From Epiperipatus broadwayi (Eukaryota; Onychophora; Udeonychophora; Euonychophora; Peripatidae), in the NCBI GenBank assembly GCA_028023455.1, contig JAQFVV010000063.1, positions 6,186,794 to 6,250,793 on the forward strand: a DNA stretch of 64,000 bases. The letters are read 5' to 3'. The position numbers and the translations under genes were made by a program. How positions within the stretch are numbered: position 1 is the first letter of the stretch; every line of letters begins with the position of its first letter. Below are positions 58,762 through 64,000 of the stretch, in pieces. The notes beneath the pieces were generated by a model that ran no database searches, was not told where the DNA came from, and saw nothing but the letters and a program-made list of their open reading frames with translations.

Positions 58762-60784
58762 ATGGTCAAGTTTTGTACATTCATGTAACAGAATCCAGGC
58801 AAAGAGATCAAAGCTGACCAGAGTGGGATGGTGAATACCTGAATCTGACCATGCTTCAACATTGTTTACCAGTACTCCATGACTTGATAACATACAAATG
58901 ACATACTTGAGGTTATATTTAGTTTCAATCTTTTCTGACTGGTGTAGGGCAGGCAGAAACACGAGTCTCAAGGGTTAAATACACATAAATGAACTAAATT
59001 TTAATAAACTAATGGCATGATGTTGGAGGTAATGCTTCTGATTTAACATTAATGCATAAATTGCTCATATATATTCTATAACCAACTAGGATTAAATTGA
59101 ATTAAATTGGAATTGGATAATGAAAAATAATATGAAATCAATGTAATGTTAACAGCAATTTATTGATTAATAACATAAATAAAATAAAAGAACATAATCC
59201 ACAGATGTGGTAAATGCATGAAGGCATTACCATAGATAAAAAAATTATCATATTATTTCTGTCTGACATATTGAAATTATCATTTGTGCATACATATATT
59301 ATCATTTAAGTCATGCCTATAACTGAATATACCCACTCCTATTTTTAAATATTGTGACTGCTCTTCCTAACTAATTACATTAGCCTTTGATAGACTATTC
59401 ATTGTAGTATTACAGTAAAGACATATTTTTATTTAAAGATAAGTATATAAACCAGTTCACACAGATAGATTGAACTTAGGAATCAAGAGATATTTTATAC
59501 TAATGCTAACTATTTAGTTAGAAGGAGGTAGAATTGACTGCACTAGATAGCCAACATACTATGGCACAGGCAAATATTAATATTAAAGTCACCCTATGAA
59601 TATATTATTTTGTTCAAGTGTTCTTGTGACAAATACCAGTACCCTGGGACCAAGTGCCATGCTGCTTGCAATGCAAACATTTAGAATTCAAGAGTGCAGT
59701 GGCTTGCATATTTTTCTGGTATTTGACTTCAGGTCTTACTGATATATATTCTCAAAATAAGATAAGAGGCAGCAAAATATTAAATATTTGTTTGGAACTA
59801 ATAATATTCAATCCACCAAGTAATAAAGATATAACATATTTAAAATTATATGTACTCGAACAATAGCTTTGATTAGCTTTACTAGTAGACGCCAATTCTT
59901 AACTGGAACTATGCATATAAACTACTTAAGAGAGTAATTATATTCATCAATCTTATTAATGTTTCAATCTACATGTTTTAAATTATCATTATGCGGTGAC
60001 CTGTGTCTTTTTTGATCAGTCGAATTTTTTTTTACTGATGTAAAAAGTATAAGGGCGATGTCAACCAAAATATGAGCATTTGATAGCTCTCTGATGTAGC
60101 TTTCTGAAGATGTCTACCACAAAAAAAAATCCGATGAAATTTGGATTTTTTATAGTATTTTTAATCGACCAGCGCATTTAATTTATTTGTTTGTTTTTTT
60201 ATCAATTTTGTAATTTTCAAGAAGCAATAAAGACAGAAAATATATACCCACCTTCAAATGGACATTTATCGGATGTTATTCACAAACAAAGCTTACAATG
60301 AAGCCTCAACTTAAAGCACAATATCAGACTTGTAAGTAAAAAAATTTAATTTTTTTAAAAATATTTTTTTTTAAATTTTTTGAAAAAAATGGTAATTTTT
60401 ATTAATTTCTGTTTGTAGTTTGTGTGTGTTGATATAAATTACATATTTATTTATACTCATATAAAATTCATATCTACCCTAATTTTGTAAAGTTCTAATC
60501 CACTTATTTTCTAAAAATAATGATTCTCAAAAAGTTTAATAATTTATTACTTATTATTATGTTATATTATGTGTTTGTGTTTACAAGTAATGGGTTGCAA
60601 AACTAATAATCAAATGAATAGAAAGATTGGAAATACATGCAAAAATCAAATTCTGATTCTTGTTTATGCCTTGATACTCATGCCTTAAAGTCACTCTGAT
60701 TTTACTATATAGTTTTAAGTCTATAGCTAACAAATGTACAATATGCAAATAAATTATATCTATGTAATACAATAAATATAATAG
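58762..60784. other. Unassigned; slightly richer segments
   Basis: 58,770-58,970 and 60,040-60,330 are less AT-biased (GGGCGATGTCAACCAAAA; TGGACATTTATCGGATG). The plus frame 59,654-59,866 (MPCCLQCKHLEF...) has no known motif. No transposon ends or RNA gene are seen. Confidence 0.4.
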
Positions 60785-60873
60785 GATAGCATCACTGGTG
60801 TACATAAAGAATATAAACATTACTGGCATGCATAAAGAATATAAACATCACTGATATACACAAAAAAATATAA
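60785..60873. repeat. ~30-bp minisatellite, three units
   Basis: CATCACTGGTGTACATAAAG, CATTACTGGCATGCATAAAG and CATCACTGATATACACAAAA, each followed by AATATAAA. Confidence 0.9.
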
Positions 60874-60875
60874 AA

Positions 60876-62060
60876 TGAAGAGATGAAACTTATTTTATCA
60901 GTGATACAAACAGTAGCTTACAATTTCTAGTTTTACATAGAGAATAAGCCAATTGCTATGATGACAAATGCATATCTATCTTCTGGAAATGTTTTGTTTT
61001 GTATATTCTATTAACATTTGGAACTTTTGGGGTACAAGATAAAAATGAAGAATTAATGTGCAATTTATTTTGGAGATTCTGAAGCTATGGACATATTATA
61101 TGTGATTTGAACGATAATTTTGTGAGGAATACAAAGAAATTATAACTAAAGATGAAATTTAAAGTTACCTCATGATGAATTAAAAATTATGAACAAACAA
61201 AGTAATAATTATTTCAGATGTTAAAATTTCTTTTTTACGTTATTTTGTAAATGATTATCATTATTTTTCTTAGACTTATTGTTTTCCTTAGTTTTTCTAG
61301 TTTCTATTAATGTAATTTTTTGCTCTAACATAATTAAAACTGTTGTTATTGTGAAAATTGTGTCTCAGGTCAGTATTTTAAAAAATTCAATATCGCTGTT
61401 TAGTCCTAAGCAGTTTTAAAACGAGACAAGTATTTTTGAAAAAACTTATTAAATGGATTAACGAATAAATATACTTTTAACTGTCCTCAAGGCTAGTCCA
61501 CTACTTATTATAGCATAAGATTAAAATTGAAAATCATATTTAAATACTGGATAAGAATAATGATGAATGCAAGGCAAAACATCATTATTACAAATATAGG
61601 ATTTCAAAACAGTGTACATAAATGGTGACATTAGAAAAATAATTATACGAAAATATTTTGCAATTATATCCTCTCTTAAATTTACTGGAATTTAAAGGCT
61701 CACTGTTTCAAAGCATTGGCATAGATCATAAATATTTTCAAAGATTTCAAATAATCATAAACCAATGCATAGGCACAACCACAGTGATAAATGAAGAAAA
61801 TTAGGTCAGACATTAAATAGAATAAATTTACAAAAGTGGTTAGGCAAGTTACATAATTTAAAAGATGATTTAATTTAGACATAGTTCAGAATAATATTAA
61901 TTTGAACATTCAGAGAATAATTTTACATTTAATTACATTTAGATAGCTTTAAAATTTAGAATCAGAATTTTAGAAATTAAATAGCAATTGATACAGGGAT
62001 CTGCAGTTTTGAATCTATAATAGCAGTTGTTCTTAGAGCTGGACAGAAGGGCACCTGACT
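60876..62060. other. No recognisable feature
   Basis: AT-rich spacer. The 61,700-61,882 minus frame is filler. Confidence 0.55.
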
Positions 62061-62165
62061 TCAGGCATAGTGGTAATATTTCTTGAGTATGTTCATGGTG
62101 TCATCTTCTTCGGGCAGTTTCTGTGCAATTTCATATGTCAGTGCTCTTGTTGTTGAGGACATCAT
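62061..62165 (-). pseudogene. Possible terminal exon or coding relic, unknown
   Basis: The minus frame MMSSTTRALTYEIAQKLPEE, continuing DDTMNILKKYYHYA to a TGA at 62,061-62,063, has protein-like composition in AT-rich DNA. TTTACTGCTAG immediately upstream could be a splice acceptor, though its pyrimidine tract is poor. I do not recognise the protein. It may be a last coding exon or a fragment of a retrocopy. Confidence 0.3.
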
Positions 62166-62192
62166 CTAGCAGTAAATCGAATCATTCTTCCC

Positions 62193-62438
62193 ATGGAGAA
62201 GTGGCAAAATACCTTTTTTAGCCAGACATTTAGAACTTCAACTGGCATGGACTATGATAGAAAACACTTGTACAAAGATGGTGTCTGTTCTTCCCAGCTC
62301 AAAATATGGCCACTTTACATGTTTGATCCCCTAGCACTTACTCATGAGGAATTTATTTTGCCTGAAAACCTATCAGCTTCAAAATTTACTTTAAAATTAA
62401 AGATTGCAAAAGCTGATTCTAAAATTTTTGTTTGAATT
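62193..62438 (+). other. 80-codon open frame of unknown identity
   Basis: Begins MEKWQNTFFSQTFRTSTGMD and ends LKLKIAKADSKIFV. The region has lower AT bias. The opposite strand is also partly open, so the coding strand is unclear. It adjoins the minus-strand relic at 62,061-62,165 and may belong to the same decayed sequence. Confidence 0.25.
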
Positions 62439-64000
62439 TTCAAGGCATCCAAAATTGCCCTCAAGGATTCCAATAGTGCCAGTTTAATAATTTTACAGTA
62501 TCAGTTTTGTTATCAACAAATTAAGAGTACAGCAATTACAAGATTTAAAAATTGATTTAACCACAGGTATAGTAGTTTAATGCAAATTTGTTTACACCTA
62601 TTTTCATCTTTAATTTATGACTAAAAGCATTTAACAAAACTAAATCATGCCATTCTATATATGTGTATCACTATATAGGGTGAATTATACATCTACATAA
62701 GAATGTATCTAAAATAATAATTAATAAATCAAGTTTTTAATATCAAATATCTAAAATAAATGCTTTTAACAAGAAACAAAATTAATTCACTGTAACATTT
62801 AATATAATTTGTATGTACAGCATTTATTTGTATGTACATATATAATGATGTGCACATACTTTTCTACATTTTTGAGTGTTTTATTTTGATATGGTTTGAA
62901 CCTGGCACAGATAGTGTTGGTAATCATGATAGAGGTGAACTGGTAAGAGATTGAAGGGCTACCATTTCATATCCCTGAACTTCGGAGAAAAAAACAATAA
63001 AAAAATGATTTTACTTACAATTGAATAAATGGATACAATCATGAAGATGGGGTTTAAATTGTTACTGAGTTACCTAACTTACTACCAAAATGTTGTTAAC
63101 AAAGAAGACTTAAGTATACAGTACTGTTTCCACACTAAATATGACATACTCTCTAATGTATAGTTGAAAAAAAAACATGGCTAGATATAAAATAAACAAA
63201 TTCAATATCCAAACAGATATATATATCAAGGTTAAAATGGTATAGGAATGTTAGTTTAGCAACTAATATAATATAGATATGCATGAGAAGAGACAGATTT
63301 TTTAATGAAATCATTTCATCATTTAGATAGTATCTGAAGTTATTTTGGCTATCTGCTTCTCTCCATACTAAGAAAATGACCTGTCTATAGCCCTTCTAGT
63401 TTTTGCCCTACTCAGTTTATTTCTCTGACCTGCGTAGTATTTCTCTTGCTTTATACATATATATAATTACACCATTACAGTGTTTATTTTATTAAGACAT
63501 GCACCAAACACTTAAAATTTAGCATAATATTAAAAGTAATAAAATTAACATTACCGATTATGATTTTGTCCTTTCTTCCAGCCACTTTACCTAAATAGTA
63601 TTTAATTAACTTCATTATTGTACCATTGTTATACTTTCTTGTTTAAATCTGTGCTGATTTTGGATACATTAAGCATTATAATTTTAACTTGCCTGGTTGG
63701 TTTCATTCTCATTCCCAATCCAATTCATTATCAAATAAGTTTTAAAATTATGCCCCCCCCCCCTTTCTTTTAGATTACAGCTTAAAATTCTCTTTCACTA
63801 CCCCTGATGAAAAATTTATATGACAATGACTCATAGCTTGTTCATGCCATCCTCAGGCATGAGTCACCAATGAGCAGGAAAGTTTACATCACATATTTTA
63901 TAAAAAATTCCACTGTGCATTAATGAATTCCTGAGTGTTATTTACACAATTTTTTAAACATGGGGTGACTCATGTCTGGGTTCCAGGAAAGTGGGTGTTT
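62439..64000. other. Unassigned tail of window
   Basis: AT-rich, with ATGGTTTGAACCTGGC at about 62,890 (B-box-like) and a C12 run at 63,753. A moderately complex end, 63,780-64,000 (CATCCTCAGGCATGAGTCACC; GGGGTGACTCATGTCTGGG), has two similar GTGACTCATG/CATGAGTCAC motifs in opposite orientation ~110 bases apart. No gene is recognised. Confidence 0.4.

Noticed and set aside
58632-58971. Minus frames of 76-102 codons
   Set aside because: They cross the (TA)n tandem repeats and carry Tyr/Ile repeats from them.

Overview
The window is AT-rich animal nuclear DNA, roughly three quarters A+T by eye. I see no intact host gene, rRNA, functional tRNA or CRISPR array. The evidence for a metazoan is the repeat content. 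It holds an APE-type LINE, RTE-type LINE fragments, Penelope-like (PLE) remnants with GIY-YIG coding, a Merlin (ISXO2-like) DNA transposon and TTAA-bounded piggyBac-like MITEs. It also has very short tRNA-derived SINEs, long (TA)n and (TAA)n tracts, and many inverted repeats. The sequence alone does not fix the species; a lophotrochozoan such as a mollusc, or a cnidarian, would fit.

Layout. 0-5.6 kb: degenerate tandem duplications, a head-to-head palindromic element with a hammerhead-like core, two long hairpins, and the first copy of a ~1 kb dispersed repeat whose second copy lies at 13.5-14.6 kb. 5.8-12.25 kb: a decayed L1/Tx1-like LINE (CCHC ORF1, APE endonuclease, RT, C-terminal CCHC) followed by the 3' end of a sister copy, both with triplet-repeat tails. 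14.8-17.3 kb: two TTAA MITEs around back-to-back PLE fragments, one followed by a hammerhead-like motif. 17.3-24.3 kb: unknown low-complexity DNA and several degenerate tandem arrays. 24.3-25.1 kb: an RTE RT fragment on the minus strand. 32.0-32.5 kb: a PLE GIY-YIG remnant, again followed by a hammerhead-like motif. 33.8-34.8 kb: another MITE. 38.9-40.5 kb: a complete but dead Merlin element with ~105-bp TIRs. 41 kb: an RTE-like 3' end. 46.9-47.75 kb: an 837-bp non-coding insertion with a perfect 14-bp target-site duplication and two hammerhead-like cores in opposite orientation. 48.46-48.82 kb: an unidentified pseudogene. 49.4-50.5 kb: CpG-retaining islands. 55.1-55.4 kb: a second head-to-head hammerhead palindrome. 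57.3-58.4 kb: a fourth MITE carrying a SINE.

The unifying observation is a set of six hammerhead-ribozyme-like cores. Two sit 20-50 nt downstream of the stop codons of PLE GIY-YIG remnants, two lie inside a TSD-flanked non-coding PLE/retrozyme-like insertion, and two are in small head-to-head elements with tRNA B-box-like ends. Association of hammerheads with PLE terminal repeats is established knowledge. The short non-autonomous forms here, and a possible C3-G8 covariation, are the parts most worth testing. All domain calls come from reading translations by eye; no database search was run.
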